A stretch of DNA of 64,000 bases, from contig JAGOAA010000001.1 in the NCBI GenBank assembly GCA_017984215.1, positions 1 to 64,000 on the forward strand. Reading direction: 5' to 3'. How positions within the stretch are numbered: the stretch's first letter is position 1; every line of letters begins with the position of its first letter. The DNA comes from Cytophagaceae bacterium (GTDB lineage: Bacteria > Bacteroidota > Bacteroidia > Cytophagales > Spirosomataceae). Positions 15,822-23,988 of the stretch are shown here, piece by piece. The notes under the pieces were generated by a model. The model ran no database searches. It saw nothing but the letters and a program-made list of their open reading frames with translations, and was not told where the DNA came from. A program made the position numbers and the translations under genes.

Positions 15822-16685
15822 ATGACCTATTTCTCACCTACCGACTTAATTATAAATCCCAACGGGAGTTCCTATCATTTGGCTATTCGCCCTGATCAAG
15901 TTACTGACCAAATTATCTTGGTAGGTGATCCTGAGCGAGTTCCCAAAGTGTCTCAATATTTTGATCGTGTTGATGTCAAAATACACAAGAGGGAGTTTGT
16001 TAGTCATTTTGGGGAACTAAATGGAAAACGAATCGGTGTGATCTCTAGCGGGATTGGTGCCGATAATGTGGAGATTGTATTGAATGAATTGGACGCTTTG
16101 GTCAACATCGATTTTGATACTCGTTTGACGAAAAATTTACACAGATCGCTAAATCTGATTCGTTTAGGTACCTCTGGAAGTATTCAAGAATCTATTCCGG
16201 TAGATACCTTTTTGATTTCGGAAGCGGCCATTGGATTTGACAATTTAGCACAGTTTTATGGGTTTTCAGGTTCCAAGATGTTGGATGAAGCAGCATTAGA
16301 CTTTTGGGCTAAAACGATTCAATATCCCATTCCGGTCTATGGAGCAAAAGCAAGTGCTAAACTTATCAATCACTTCGAGTCCATCCCTTTACGTGGTTAT
16401 ACGCTTACAGCTCCAGGGTTTTATGCTCCACAAGGTAGAACCGTTCGGATGAATTCGTTATTGCCTAATTTTTTAATGGATGTTTCCGCGCATGCTTTTG
16501 AGGGGAACTTGATAACCAATATTGAAATGGAAACAGCAGCTTATTACGCTTTTGCCTCTTCGTTAGGTCATGAAATGATTTCCTTAAATGCGATATTAGC
16601 TAACCGAATCACGCATGAGTTTTCCACAGATCCCGAAGGTCAAATGCGGAAGCTTATTGAGCTGGCATTAGATTCAATTGCATAA
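15822..16685 (+). CDS. Nucleoside phosphorylase (uridine phosphorylase-like)
   Basis: A 287-residue member of the PNP/UDP phosphorylase superfamily. The motif DQIILVGDPERVPKVSQYF, then ISSGIGADNVEIVLNEL and LIRLGTSGSIQESIPVDTFL, gives the phosphate- and ribose-binding loops. The catalytic region NIEMETAAYYAFASSLGHE carries the conserved Met-Glu pair. It cleaves nucleosides to base plus ribose-1-phosphate in pyrimidine or purine salvage; sequence alone does not fix the base. The last 32 nt overlap the convergent GNAT gene. Confidence 0.88.
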   Translation: MTYFSPTDLIINPNGSSYHLAIRPDQVTDQIILVGDPERVPKVSQYFDRVDVKIHKREFVSHFGELNGKRIGVISSGIGADNVEIVLNELDALVNIDFDTRLTKNLHRSLNLIRLGTSGSIQESIPVDTFLISEAAIGFDNLAQFYGFSGSKMLDEAALDFWAKTIQYPIPVYGAKASAKLINHFESIPLRGYTLTAPGFYAPQGRTVRMNSLLPNFLMDVSAHAFEGNLITNIEMETAAYYAFASSLGHEMISLNAILANRITHEFSTDPEGQMRKLIELALDSIA

Positions 16686-17151
16686 CATAATCGTCCATCA
16701 CATAGCCATTTCCTATATCTAAGACCATTTCCTTGGCTCGAAAGAAACCTAGTTTTTCATAAAATTGAACTGCGGAATTGTATTTATTGACATTCAATTC
16801 AATTTGCTCCACCCCTGCTTTCAAGGCATGTTGTTTTACGAATTCTATGATTAGGCTCCCGGTTCCCTTTGATTTCTGTTCCGGATCTAAATATATTTTA
16901 TGCAATTTCATCCGTTTAGGTTCGGTTATTTCGAATGAAAAATAGCCAAGGGTCTGCTGATCACGATTAGCCAAATAAAATTCTATGGAGGATTTAATTT
17001 GTTTCTGTAAGGTGTCTGCCGAGTACATCATATCTAGCATGTACAAGGTCTGTTCCTCAGACAAAATATGACTATAGGTTGGTCGCCATGTTTTTTCAGC
17101 GATTTGTTGGATTACAGGAATGTCAGAAATGTCTGCTTTTCGGAATTGCAT
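16654..17151 (-). CDS. GNAT family N-acetyltransferase
   Basis: A 165-residue acetyltransferase. The acetyl-CoA loop is EQKSKGTGSLIIEFV, preceded by MKLHKIYLDPE, and the C-terminal half has ELNVNKYNSAVQFYEKLGF, a standard GNAT strand-helix ending. The N-terminus (MQFRKADISDIPVIQQIAEKTW) is that of RimI-like small-molecule or protein acetyltransferases. Substrate unknown. Its 3' end overlaps the nucleoside phosphorylase tail to tail, and it is divergent from surE with only 51 nt between start codons. Confidence 0.87.
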   Translation of the reverse strand: MQFRKADISDIPVIQQIAEKTWRPTYSHILSEEQTLYMLDMMYSADTLQKQIKSSIEFYLANRDQQTLGYFSFEITEPKRMKLHKIYLDPEQKSKGTGSLIIEFVKQHALKAGVEQIELNVNKYNSAVQFYEKLGFFRAKEMVLDIGNGYVMDDYVMQLNLMPAQ

Positions 17152-17202
17152 AGGCTAATTTTATGCGTTCAAATTTGTAAATTGCTGACAAATATACAAT
17201 CT

Positions 17203-17970
17203 ATGAAGCCACTTATTTTAATTGCCAACGATGATTCTATTTCTTCCAAAGGAATTCGGGTTTTAACTGAAATCATGTCGGAGATGGGTGAAGTCGTCGT
17301 AATCGCACCCGATACACATCAGTCGGGCATGGGTCACGCAATCACCATGGGTGTGCCATTACGCGTTACAGAAACACATGATTTTGGTCCAAAGGTCAAG
17401 TCATATAAGTGTTCGGGTACGCCAGCTGATTGCGTGAAAATAGGGAAACATTTGATATTGAAAGACCGAAACATCGATTTAGTGGTTTCTGGAATCAATC
17501 ACGGTTCCAATGCCTCTATTTCAGTTTTATATTCAGGAACCATGTCGGCAGCTATCGAAGCAGCGATGGAAGGTATTCCAGCCATTGGATTTTCTTTGTG
17601 TGACTTTAAGTCGGACGCTGATTTTAGTCATTGCCATGATTTTATCATTAAAATTAGTAAACAAGTATTGGCTCATGGATTACCTAAAGGCTTAACACTG
17701 AACGTGAATTTTCCTGCTAAATCTGAGACCGCTCCTAAAGGAATTAAAGTGGTTAAACAAGCTGATGCGGTATATCGTGAGCGTTTTGCCGAGCGTAAAG
17801 ATCCGTATGGTCAATCTTATTATTGGATGGATGGCGATATAGAACATTTTGATAAAGGGAATAATACTGACTTGGATGCTTTGGAAGAAAATTACGTAAG
17901 CATTGTGCCTATCAAATATGACCTAACGGATTATGACGAACTAAAGGAGATGCAATCTTGGGACCTTTAG
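17203..17970 (+). CDS. surE: 5'-nucleotidase SurE
   Basis: Divalent-metal nucleotidase of 255 residues. The metal site ANDDSISSKGIRVL is at the N-terminus, followed by SGINHGSNASISVLYSGTMSAAIEAA, both SurE signatures. The protein dephosphorylates nucleoside 5'- and 3'-monophosphates, possibly in stress. The start is ATG 17203; the frame is open back to 17068, but that stretch overlaps the divergent GNAT gene and lies before the conserved LILIANDD. The 3' end overlaps the NUDIX gene tail to tail by 30 nt. Confidence 0.94.
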   Translation: MKPLILIANDDSISSKGIRVLTEIMSEMGEVVVIAPDTHQSGMGHAITMGVPLRVTETHDFGPKVKSYKCSGTPADCVKIGKHLILKDRNIDLVVSGINHGSNASISVLYSGTMSAAIEAAMEGIPAIGFSLCDFKSDADFSHCHDFIIKISKQVLAHGLPKGLTLNVNFPAKSETAPKGIKVVKQADAVYRERFAERKDPYGQSYYWMDGDIEHFDKGNNTDLDALEENYVSIVPIKYDLTDYDELKEMQSWDL

Positions 17971-18498
17971 CGCATAGGTTAATAAAGTCGTAATCGATAA
18001 TATATCTTTAATTTCTCCGTTGAGCGCCATTTGTATGGCTTCTTGAACGGGGATTTTTTTTATTTGTAATTTCTCCGTGTCCTCTGGCGCTGATTCTGTA
18101 AACTCCAATCCTTCTGCGAGGTACATAATAGCTTTTTCATCCGTAACGGAGTTAGATAGGTAATTTTCCCCTAATACTGTCCATTGAGAAGCAAGAATGC
18201 CCGTTTCTTCTTTTAATTCCCGCTTTGCTGCATCCAAATTAGATTCATCTTGACATCCTCCTTCGGGTAATTCCCAAGAATACGTATCGATGGTATAGCG
18301 ATATTGGCCAACGAGGTAGGTATTACCTTCGTTGTCAATGGGTAGAACGGCGATGGCTTGATTTTTGAAATGCACTTTTCCATAGATACCGGGTTCGCCA
18401 TTCGGTTTGATGACATCATGATGCTCTAATCGAATCCAAGCGTTTTCGTAGGCCTTTGTGATTTGAGTTGTTTTCCAAGGGTTTGCTTCCTGTTCCAT
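17941..18498 (-). CDS. NUDIX hydrolase (ADP-sugar pyrophosphatase-like)
   Basis: A 185-residue NUDIX protein resembling ADP-ribose pyrophosphatases (YRYTIDTYSWELPEGG before the box). The box reads GGCQDESNLDAAKRELKEET. The spacing E-x7-RE-x2-EE is intact, but only four residues separate the first Gly from the first Glu instead of five, a one-residue deletion in the phosphate loop. The catalytic REx2EE is present, so activity is likely. Substrate is inferred only. It is divergent from the CDF transporter and convergent with surE. Confidence 0.88.
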   Translation of the reverse strand: MEQEANPWKTTQITKAYENAWIRLEHHDVIKPNGEPGIYGKVHFKNQAIAVLPIDNEGNTYLVGQYRYTIDTYSWELPEGGCQDESNLDAAKRELKEETGILASQWTVLGENYLSNSVTDEKAIMYLAEGLEFTESAPEDTEKLQIKKIPVQEAIQMALNGEIKDILSITTLLTYALKVPRLHLL

Positions 18499-18511
18499 CC
18501 AACAAAAATAC

Positions 18512-18519
18512 TATCTTTG
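18512..18519 (+). promoter_or_regulatory. Candidate -7 box of the CDF transporter gene
   Basis: TATCTTTG matches TAnnTTTG and lies 16 nt before ATG 18536. No well-spaced TTG is seen upstream, so this is a half-supported promoter. Confidence 0.4.
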
Positions 18520-18535
18520 TTAAGATTTTACGCGC

Positions 18536-19519
18536 ATGAAACAGAGGCTTATTATTTTTTCGTTTGTATTGAGTTTGCTGATCATGGCAGCGAAGTTTTA
18601 TGCTTACTATCTAAGTGGATCTACGGCCATATTAACTGATGCACTTGAATCCATTATTAATGTTGTCGCTGCGGCCTTTGCTTATTATTCCGTTTATTTA
18701 GCATCATTGCCACGTGATTTGAATCATCCGTATGGGCATGGTAAAATTGAATTTTTCGCTTCTGGTTTAGAAGGTGTACTCATTTTATTAGCTGCGGCTT
18801 ATATTTTCTTACATGCGACTCAGCATCTTTATGTTACCCCAACTTTAGAGCGCTTGGATTTAGGTATGTATATTTCCTTGGGCTCGGCATTTTTAAATGG
18901 CCTAATGGGTTTTTATTTAGTTCGTTTAGGAAAAACGACACATTCGCCGGCCCTTGTTGCTGACGGTAAACATTTGACCTTAGACGCATATAATGGACTA
19001 TTAATCGTGTTTGCGTTAGGCTTAACTTTTTTTACGAAATGGATTTGGGTTGACGCAGTAGCCTCGATTGTTTTTGCCTTATTGATGTGCTGGCAAGGGA
19101 TTCGACTCGTACGTGAATCTGTGGCAGCCTTGATGGATGAAACAAATCCTGCTGTTTTTAATAAAGTAATCGACTGGATAACGCAACATCAAAAACCAAC
19201 TTGGATCGATTTACATAATCTTCGGATTCAGCAATATGGTGGAGATTTACACATTGATTGTCACCTGACTTTACCACGTTACTGGGATTTGGGTCGTGTT
19301 CACGATGAAATCGATGACTTTGAAGTAACCATGGGCAAGGTGTTACCTACTGAAATTGAAATATTTGTGCATGTAGATCCATGCTTAGACGCCTGTTGCT
19401 CGCATTGTGAGATCACAGATTGTCCCATACGTGCGAACCAATTTTCAAATAAAATTGAATGGACGGCCAAAAACATGGCCATGAATCAAAAACACTTCAA
19501 TGAAATTAAGCTGGTTTAA
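18536..19519 (+). CDS. Cation diffusion facilitator transporter with Cys-rich C-terminus
   Basis: A 327-residue inner-membrane divalent-cation exporter. Six hydrophobic segments lie in residues 1-200, with metal-site stretches STAILTDALESIINV, HPYGHGKIEFFASG and DGKHLTLDAYNG (the HxxxD site), and a cytosolic domain after about residue 205. The C-terminus carries DPCLDACCSHCEITDCP, six cysteines in a short stretch beyond the usual CDF domain. This could bind zinc or another soft metal and sense cargo. Substrate is probably Zn2+, Fe2+ or similar. The stop overlaps the convergent SDR by 14 nt. Confidence 0.9.
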   Translation: MKQRLIIFSFVLSLLIMAAKFYAYYLSGSTAILTDALESIINVVAAAFAYYSVYLASLPRDLNHPYGHGKIEFFASGLEGVLILLAAAYIFLHATQHLYVTPTLERLDLGMYISLGSAFLNGLMGFYLVRLGKTTHSPALVADGKHLTLDAYNGLLIVFALGLTFFTKWIWVDAVASIVFALLMCWQGIRLVRESVAALMDETNPAVFNKVIDWITQHQKPTWIDLHNLRIQQYGGDLHIDCHLTLPRYWDLGRVHDEIDDFEVTMGKVLPTEIEIFVHVDPCLDACCSHCEITDCPIRANQFSNKIEWTAKNMAMNQKHFNEIKLV

Positions 19520-20192
19520 GGCTTCCCATTCCACCATCTACCCCGATTATCTGTCCGGTTATCCACGTGTTTTCAGGCGCTAATAAAAAAGCCGTTAAGT
19601 TCGCAACATCACTTGATTCGCCTACGCGTCCTAAGGGATGGCGTTTTCCACCTGCTTCTATTTTTTCAGGACTATTTAATAATCCTGATGCCAATGGCGT
19701 ATTAGTCAGTGATGGAGCAATAGCATTCACACGAATTTGTTGACTGGCTAATTCTGCAGCCAATGAACGTGTTAAACCTTCAATAGCACCTTTGGAACTA
19801 GCAATGGATGCATGAAAACCCATGCCGGTTTGAACAGCAACGGTGCTGTATAAAACGATTGAACCTCCTCCGTTTTGCTTCAGATTCGGTAAATATGCTT
19901 GAATTGTTTTGACCGCTCCCATAACATTGAGTTGGAAGTCGGCCTTGAAATCCTCTTGGCTTAACCGGTGAAAAGGTTTTAAAACGATACTACCTGGACT
20001 GTAAACTATGCCAGAAATGGGAACTTCAATGCTTGGTAAAGCCTCTTCGGAATTTGCATCCCAAACATGATTTTCACAGGCTGCGTTAGACGTACGCGCA
20101 ATATTAATCACACGATGACCTGCGGCCAATAAATTATCTGCAGTTGCAGCACCAATTCCATGGCTTGCGCCTATTATTATGTAAGTTCCCAA
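19506..20192 (-). CDS. SDR-fold protein lacking the catalytic Tyr
   Basis: A 228-residue Rossmann-fold protein. The cofactor motif is GASHGIGAATADNL, and the C-terminal ITGQIIGVDGGM is standard. At the active site, where SDRs have YxxxK, this protein has IASSK within HASIASSKGAIEGL, so the Tyr is Ile. The upstream Ser position is shifted (YSTVAVQTGMGF). It is therefore probably not a conventional reductase, although NAD(P) binding looks intact. It starts 6 nt after folE and is in one operon with queD and folE, so a pterin-linked role is possible but unproven. Confidence 0.87.
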   Translation of the reverse strand: MGTYIIIGASHGIGAATADNLLAAGHRVINIARTSNAACENHVWDANSEEALPSIEVPISGIVYSPGSIVLKPFHRLSQEDFKADFQLNVMGAVKTIQAYLPNLKQNGGGSIVLYSTVAVQTGMGFHASIASSKGAIEGLTRSLAAELASQQIRVNAIAPSLTNTPLASGLLNSPEKIEAGGKRHPLGRVGESSDVANLTAFLLAPENTWITGQIIGVDGGMGSLKPA

Positions 20193-20198
20193 AATAGC

Positions 20199-20900
20199 TT
20201 AGTTATGTAATGAATCTAAAAATTCACGCTTAGTTGAATTTTCTTGGAATTTTCCGCCATAAAATGATGTAATCGTTGATGTTGCATCGTCTTTCACGCC
20301 ACGGGATGATACACAAAGGTGTTTTGCATCGATGAATACGGCAACATGTTCCGTTTTCAAAACTTTCTGAAGGTGCTTGGCAATTTGCATTGTTAAACGC
20401 TCTTGCACTTGAGGACGCTTCGCAAAATATTGTACAATACGGTTCAATTTCGATAAACCAATGACCTTACCTGAAGAAATGTAGGCAATGTGTGTTCTAC
20501 CTACGATGGGAACAAAATGGTGCTCACAATTCGAGTAAAAACTAATGTTTTTCTCAATAAGCATTTCATTGTATTCGTATTTATTTTCAAACAAAGCTAC
20601 TTTAGGCTCGTTGGCAGGATTTAAGCCACTGAAGATTTCCTCAATATACATCTTAGCAACACGCTTGGGTGTGCCGCGCAATGAATCATCGGTTAGGTCT
20701 AAACCAAGCGTTAACATGATCTCACGAAAATGAGATTCAATTTTGGCGATTTTTTCTGCATCAGAAAGAACAAATGCATCCTCCCTCATCGGTGTCTCGA
20801 TTGAGGTGGCTACGTGATTGTCTCCAATTTCTTCGTCGGTTAACAAGAAACGGTCAGTATCAATTAGCAGGGAATTCAACGAAATTTCTTTCTGTTTCAT
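20199..20900 (-). CDS. folE: GTP cyclohydrolase I (FolE)
   Basis: Converts GTP to dihydroneopterin triphosphate, the first step of folate and biopterin synthesis. The 233-residue enzyme has a 45-residue N-terminal extension followed by the T-fold domain, with zinc and catalytic motif NCEHHFVPIVGRTHIAY, the stretch KVIGLSKLNRIV and the second zinc ligand in HLCVSSRGVKDD. ATG 20900 overlaps the 3' end of queD by 41 nt in another frame, which is large. A later start near residue 38 is possible and would remove the overlap. Second gene of a queD-folE-SDR operon. Confidence 0.93.
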   Translation of the reverse strand: MKQKEISLNSLLIDTDRFLLTDEEIGDNHVATSIETPMREDAFVLSDAEKIAKIESHFREIMLTLGLDLTDDSLRGTPKRVAKMYIEEIFSGLNPANEPKVALFENKYEYNEMLIEKNISFYSNCEHHFVPIVGRTHIAYISSGKVIGLSKLNRIVQYFAKRPQVQERLTMQIAKHLQKVLKTEHVAVFIDAKHLCVSSRGVKDDATSTITSFYGGKFQENSTKREFLDSLHN

Positions 20901-21282
20901 ATAATTTAATTTTAATATCTAATTCAGTGTTTATATGTGGTCTCAACTTATTATAAATCACTAAAGCTATATTTTCGGCGGTAGGATTTAATTGAGCGAA
21001 CTCGGGTACATCTAAATTTAAATTACGATGATCAAATTTCTTACAAACTTCACGTTGTACTAAATCGGATAAAACCTTTGTATCGATGACATAACCAGTT
21101 TCGGGATTAATTGTTCCCGTAACTTGAATAATTAATTCATAATTATGTCCATGGTAATTCGGATTGTTACATAATCCGAAAATTTCTTTGTTTTTTTCAT
21201 CGCTCCACGCTGCGTTGTGCAAACGGTGTGCTGCATTAAAATGCTCTTTACGAAAGATGCTTACTTTGGGTGAGTCGCTCAT
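20860..21282 (-). CDS. queD: 6-pyruvoyltetrahydropterin synthase / QueD family
   Basis: A 140-residue T-fold enzyme acting on dihydroneopterin triphosphate. The zinc ligands are in HFNAAHRL and YHGHNYEL, and the catalytic Cys lies in FGLCNNPNYHGH. The downstream stretch TGYVIDTKVLSDLV and the Asp/His in DHRNLN complete the family pattern. It may be a PTPS (biopterin branch) or QueD (queuosine, 6-carboxytetrahydropterin). The motifs fit either; co-operonic folE does not decide, and no queC/queE/queF lies nearby. First gene of the operon. Confidence 0.9.
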   Translation of the reverse strand: MSDSPKVSIFRKEHFNAAHRLHNAAWSDEKNKEIFGLCNNPNYHGHNYELIIQVTGTINPETGYVIDTKVLSDLVQREVCKKFDHRNLNLDVPEFAQLNPTAENIALVIYNKLRPHINTELDIKIKLYETERNFVEFPAN

Positions 21283-21363
21283 TTTTTTATAATTCTTATA
21301 AATTTACAAGAGTAATTTCATTAAATTTCATTTTTAACAGCTATTTAACCTATTTAACGATAA

Positions 21364-22716
21364 ATGAAACGGAGAAATTTTATAACCAAATCTCTTGTTT
21401 ATACCTCAGGTGCCGCTCTTTTGCCGCATTTATCCAGAGCACAATCTACAGAACAAACAAAAGTGCGTTTAGGTTTCATCGGGGTTGGTCTTCGTGGCCA
21501 AAATCATTTGGAAATGGCTTTGTATCGAGAAGACGTGGAGGTAGTTGCCATCTGCGATATTGATCCTCATGCGATACAAATTGCGCAAAAAATGATTGCC
21601 GATAAAGGACGTAAACCTGCAGTTGCTTATCAAAACGGAGAACATGATTTTGAAAACCTTGCGAAACTTGCTGATATCGATGGTGTTGTAATCGCTACAC
21701 CTTGGGAATGGCATGTGCCCATGGCCCTCGAAGTGATGAAACAAGGGAAATATGCGGGCGTAGAAGTATCTGCGACTGTTACTTTGCAAGAATCTTGGGA
21801 TTTGGTCAACATGTACGAGAAAACAGGATCCCATTGCATGATTTTGGAAAATGTATGTTTTCGTCGGGACGTGATGGCAACCCTCAATATGGTCAGACAA
21901 GGCATGTTTGGTTCGCTTTCGCATGTTCAATGTGGATACCAGCATGATTTACGTGAGGTCAAATTTAACGATGGAAAACAAGCCTATGGTGGCGGAGTTG
22001 AATTTGGAGCCAAAGGGTTTTCTGAGGCTAAATGGCGTACGCAACATTCCATTGACCGCAATGGTGATTTATATCCCACGCATGGATTAGGACCTGTAGC
22101 CGAAATGTTAAACATCAATCGGGGGAATCAATTTGCCTATTTAACATCGATGGCATCTCCTGCGATGGGTCTACATCAATACATCGAGGAAAAAGGTGGT
22201 AAAGATCACCCGAATGCGAAAGTTAATTTCAACTGTGGTGATGTTGTGCAGACGATGATTAAGTGCCATAATGGCGAAACCATTTTGATTACGCACGATA
22301 CTAATTTGCCTCGGCCCTATTCGTTGGGATTCCGTGTTCAAGGTACTAAGGGTATTTGGATGGAAGACAACAAGTCAATTTATTTGGAGGGTGTCTCGCC
22401 GAAAGCGCATCGTTGGGAAGATTTCAAACCTTATCAAGAGAAATATGATCATCCCCTGTGGAAAGCGCATGCTGCAGATGCAGAAAATGCGGGACATGGA
22501 GGAATTGATTATTTTGTATTACGTGCATTCATTGAGTCGGTAAAGGCTAAAGTTGCTCCCCCAATCGATGTATATGATGCCGCAGCGTGGTCAGCCATTT
22601 CACCGCTTTCGGAAGAATCGATTTCAAAAGGCTCCGCTCCTATTCAAATCCCAGATTTCACGCGTGGAAAATGGAAAACCAATAAACCTATTTTTGCTTT
22701 AAACGATCAATACTAA
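21364..22716 (+). CDS. Gfo/Idh/MocA oxidoreductase, GH109-like, Tat-exported
   Basis: A 450-residue secreted NAD-dependent protein. The N-terminus MKRRNFITKSLVYTSGAALL has a twin-arginine pattern, with likely cleavage after SRA. The Rossmann motif is GFIGVGLRGQNHLEM. The central segment NGDLYPTHGLGPVAEMLN is a signature of GH109 alpha-N-acetylgalactosaminidases, which use tightly bound NAD+ in a retaining redox mechanism. The substrate is probably a terminal amino-sugar glycoside, but other Gfo/Idh/MocA sugar dehydrogenases share the fold. An MFS sugar permease follows 4 nt later, suggesting a periplasmic hydrolysis-import unit. Confidence 0.85.
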   Translation: MKRRNFITKSLVYTSGAALLPHLSRAQSTEQTKVRLGFIGVGLRGQNHLEMALYREDVEVVAICDIDPHAIQIAQKMIADKGRKPAVAYQNGEHDFENLAKLADIDGVVIATPWEWHVPMALEVMKQGKYAGVEVSATVTLQESWDLVNMYEKTGSHCMILENVCFRRDVMATLNMVRQGMFGSLSHVQCGYQHDLREVKFNDGKQAYGGGVEFGAKGFSEAKWRTQHSIDRNGDLYPTHGLGPVAEMLNINRGNQFAYLTSMASPAMGLHQYIEEKGGKDHPNAKVNFNCGDVVQTMIKCHNGETILITHDTNLPRPYSLGFRVQGTKGIWMEDNKSIYLEGVSPKAHRWEDFKPYQEKYDHPLWKAHAADAENAGHGGIDYFVLRAFIESVKAKVAPPIDVYDAAAWSAISPLSEESISKGSAPIQIPDFTRGKWKTNKPIFALNDQY

Positions 22717-22720
22717 ACTT

Positions 22721-23917
22721 ATGACTAACACAAAACAATCAAACGGCCCATTAATCATGATCGGAATACTCTTTTTTGTATTCGGATTTGTTACCTGGGT
22801 TAATTCGGTTCTCATTGCTTTTTTTAAGGATGCATTCCAATTGAATAACTTTCAATCTTTATTGGTTACTTCGGCATTTTTTATATCCTACTTTGTTATG
22901 GCCATCCCATCTTCATGGGTCTTAGCCAAAACAGGATTTAAAAATGGAATGTCATTTGGTCTTTTAGCCATGGCGGTGGGTACCTTGTTATTTATTCCCG
23001 CTGCAAAAGCTGCGAATTATCCCTTATTTTTATTGGGTTTATTCGTGATTGGAACCGGTTTGGCCTTATTACAAACGGCTTCTAATCCCTATGTCACGAT
23101 ATTAGGGCCCTCTGAATCAGCAGCCCAACGGATTTCGGTGATGGGGATTTGTAATAAAGTTGCCGGTATTTTGAGTCAAGTGATTTTTGGTGGACTGCTT
23201 TTATCATCTGCTGCAGGACCTACAAAATTAGAAACGGTGATTATGCCTTATGGTATCATGACGGTTATTTTGGTCGCTTTAGCAGCTTGGGTGCGTTTAT
23301 CTAGTCTTCCTGAAGTGGAAGCTGAAGAAACCGCTGAAGAAGCGTTAGCATCTAAATCGAGCGTTTGGGCTTACCCGAATTTAGTATTGGGGCTAATCGC
23401 ATTCTTTTTATACGTAGGTGTCGAGGTCATGGCGGGTGATACGATTATTAATTACGGCGTTTCTAAAGGATTCAGCATGGATATCGCCAAATCGTTTACG
23501 AGTTACACGCTCTATGGCATGTTGGCTGGTTATGTTGTGGGTATCTTATTTATTCCTAAATACCTAAGCCAACAAAAAGCATTAAACTATTCAGCACTAT
23601 TGGGTATTTTATTTTCGATCGGTGCTGTAGCTTTAGATGGTTATTTATCTGTTCTGTGTATCGCATTATTAGGGCTTGCCAATGCATTAATGTGGCCGGC
23701 ATTATGGCCATTAGCCTTACAAGGTTTAGGTAAATTCACCAAAATTGGATCAGCCTTGATTATTATGATGATTTCAGGAGGCGCTTTGATACCTTTGGTT
23801 TATGGTTCTATTGCTGATCAATTAGGAGATACGCAATTAGCTTATGTAATCATGATTCCATGTTATTTATTTATCCTTTTTTATGCAACAATTGGGCATA
23901 AAAAGAGTTCATGGTAA
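22721..23917 (+). CDS. MFS sugar transporter (FucP/GluP type)
   Basis: A 398-residue permease with about 12 hydrophobic helices and no signal peptide. Conserved FucP-type stretches include FGFVTWVNSVLIAFFKDAF in helix 1, LLQTASNPYVTILGP in helix 5 and a central charged loop with VEAEETAEEALAS. It probably imports a hexose or amino sugar by proton symport. It follows the GH109-like gene by 4 nt, which supports uptake of the sugar released by that enzyme. Exact substrate unknown. A strong terminator follows at 23939. Confidence 0.88.
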   Translation: MTNTKQSNGPLIMIGILFFVFGFVTWVNSVLIAFFKDAFQLNNFQSLLVTSAFFISYFVMAIPSSWVLAKTGFKNGMSFGLLAMAVGTLLFIPAAKAANYPLFLLGLFVIGTGLALLQTASNPYVTILGPSESAAQRISVMGICNKVAGILSQVIFGGLLLSSAAGPTKLETVIMPYGIMTVILVALAAWVRLSSLPEVEAEETAEEALASKSSVWAYPNLVLGLIAFFLYVGVEVMAGDTIINYGVSKGFSMDIAKSFTSYTLYGMLAGYVVGILFIPKYLSQQKALNYSALLGILFSIGAVALDGYLSVLCIALLGLANALMWPALWPLALQGLGKFTKIGSALIIMMISGGALIPLVYGSIADQLGDTQLAYVIMIPCYLFILFYATIGHKKSSW

Positions 23918-23938
23918 TAGAAAGATAAGTTTTAAGTC

Positions 23939-23971
23939 AGCCCCATCTTTCCATTGGTTGATGGGGCTTTT
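23939..23971 (+). terminator. Terminator of the GH109-MFS operon
   Basis: AGCCCCAT (23939-23946) pairs with ATGGGGCT (23961-23968), with a 14-nt loop and a TTTTCTTTG tail. It overlaps the -33 region of the ispG promoter. Confidence 0.82.
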
Positions 23972-23984
23972 CTTTGTATTTTTG
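23954..23984 (+). promoter_or_regulatory. Probable ispG promoter, overlapping the upstream terminator
   Basis: TTG at 23954-23956, 20 nt spacer, then TATTTTTG at 23977-23984. The -33 lies in the loop of the preceding terminator. The -7 box ends only 5 nt before ATG 23989, so the message may be leaderless or the start may be elsewhere. Confidence 0.5.
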
Positions 23985-23988
23985 TTTT

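Noticed and set aside
17068-17202. Longer N-terminus for surE
   Set aside because: The extension lies inside the divergent GNAT gene and precedes the conserved SurE start.
21469-21945. Minus-strand frames inside the GH109-like gene
   Set aside because: They are shadows of the coding strand; no family features.
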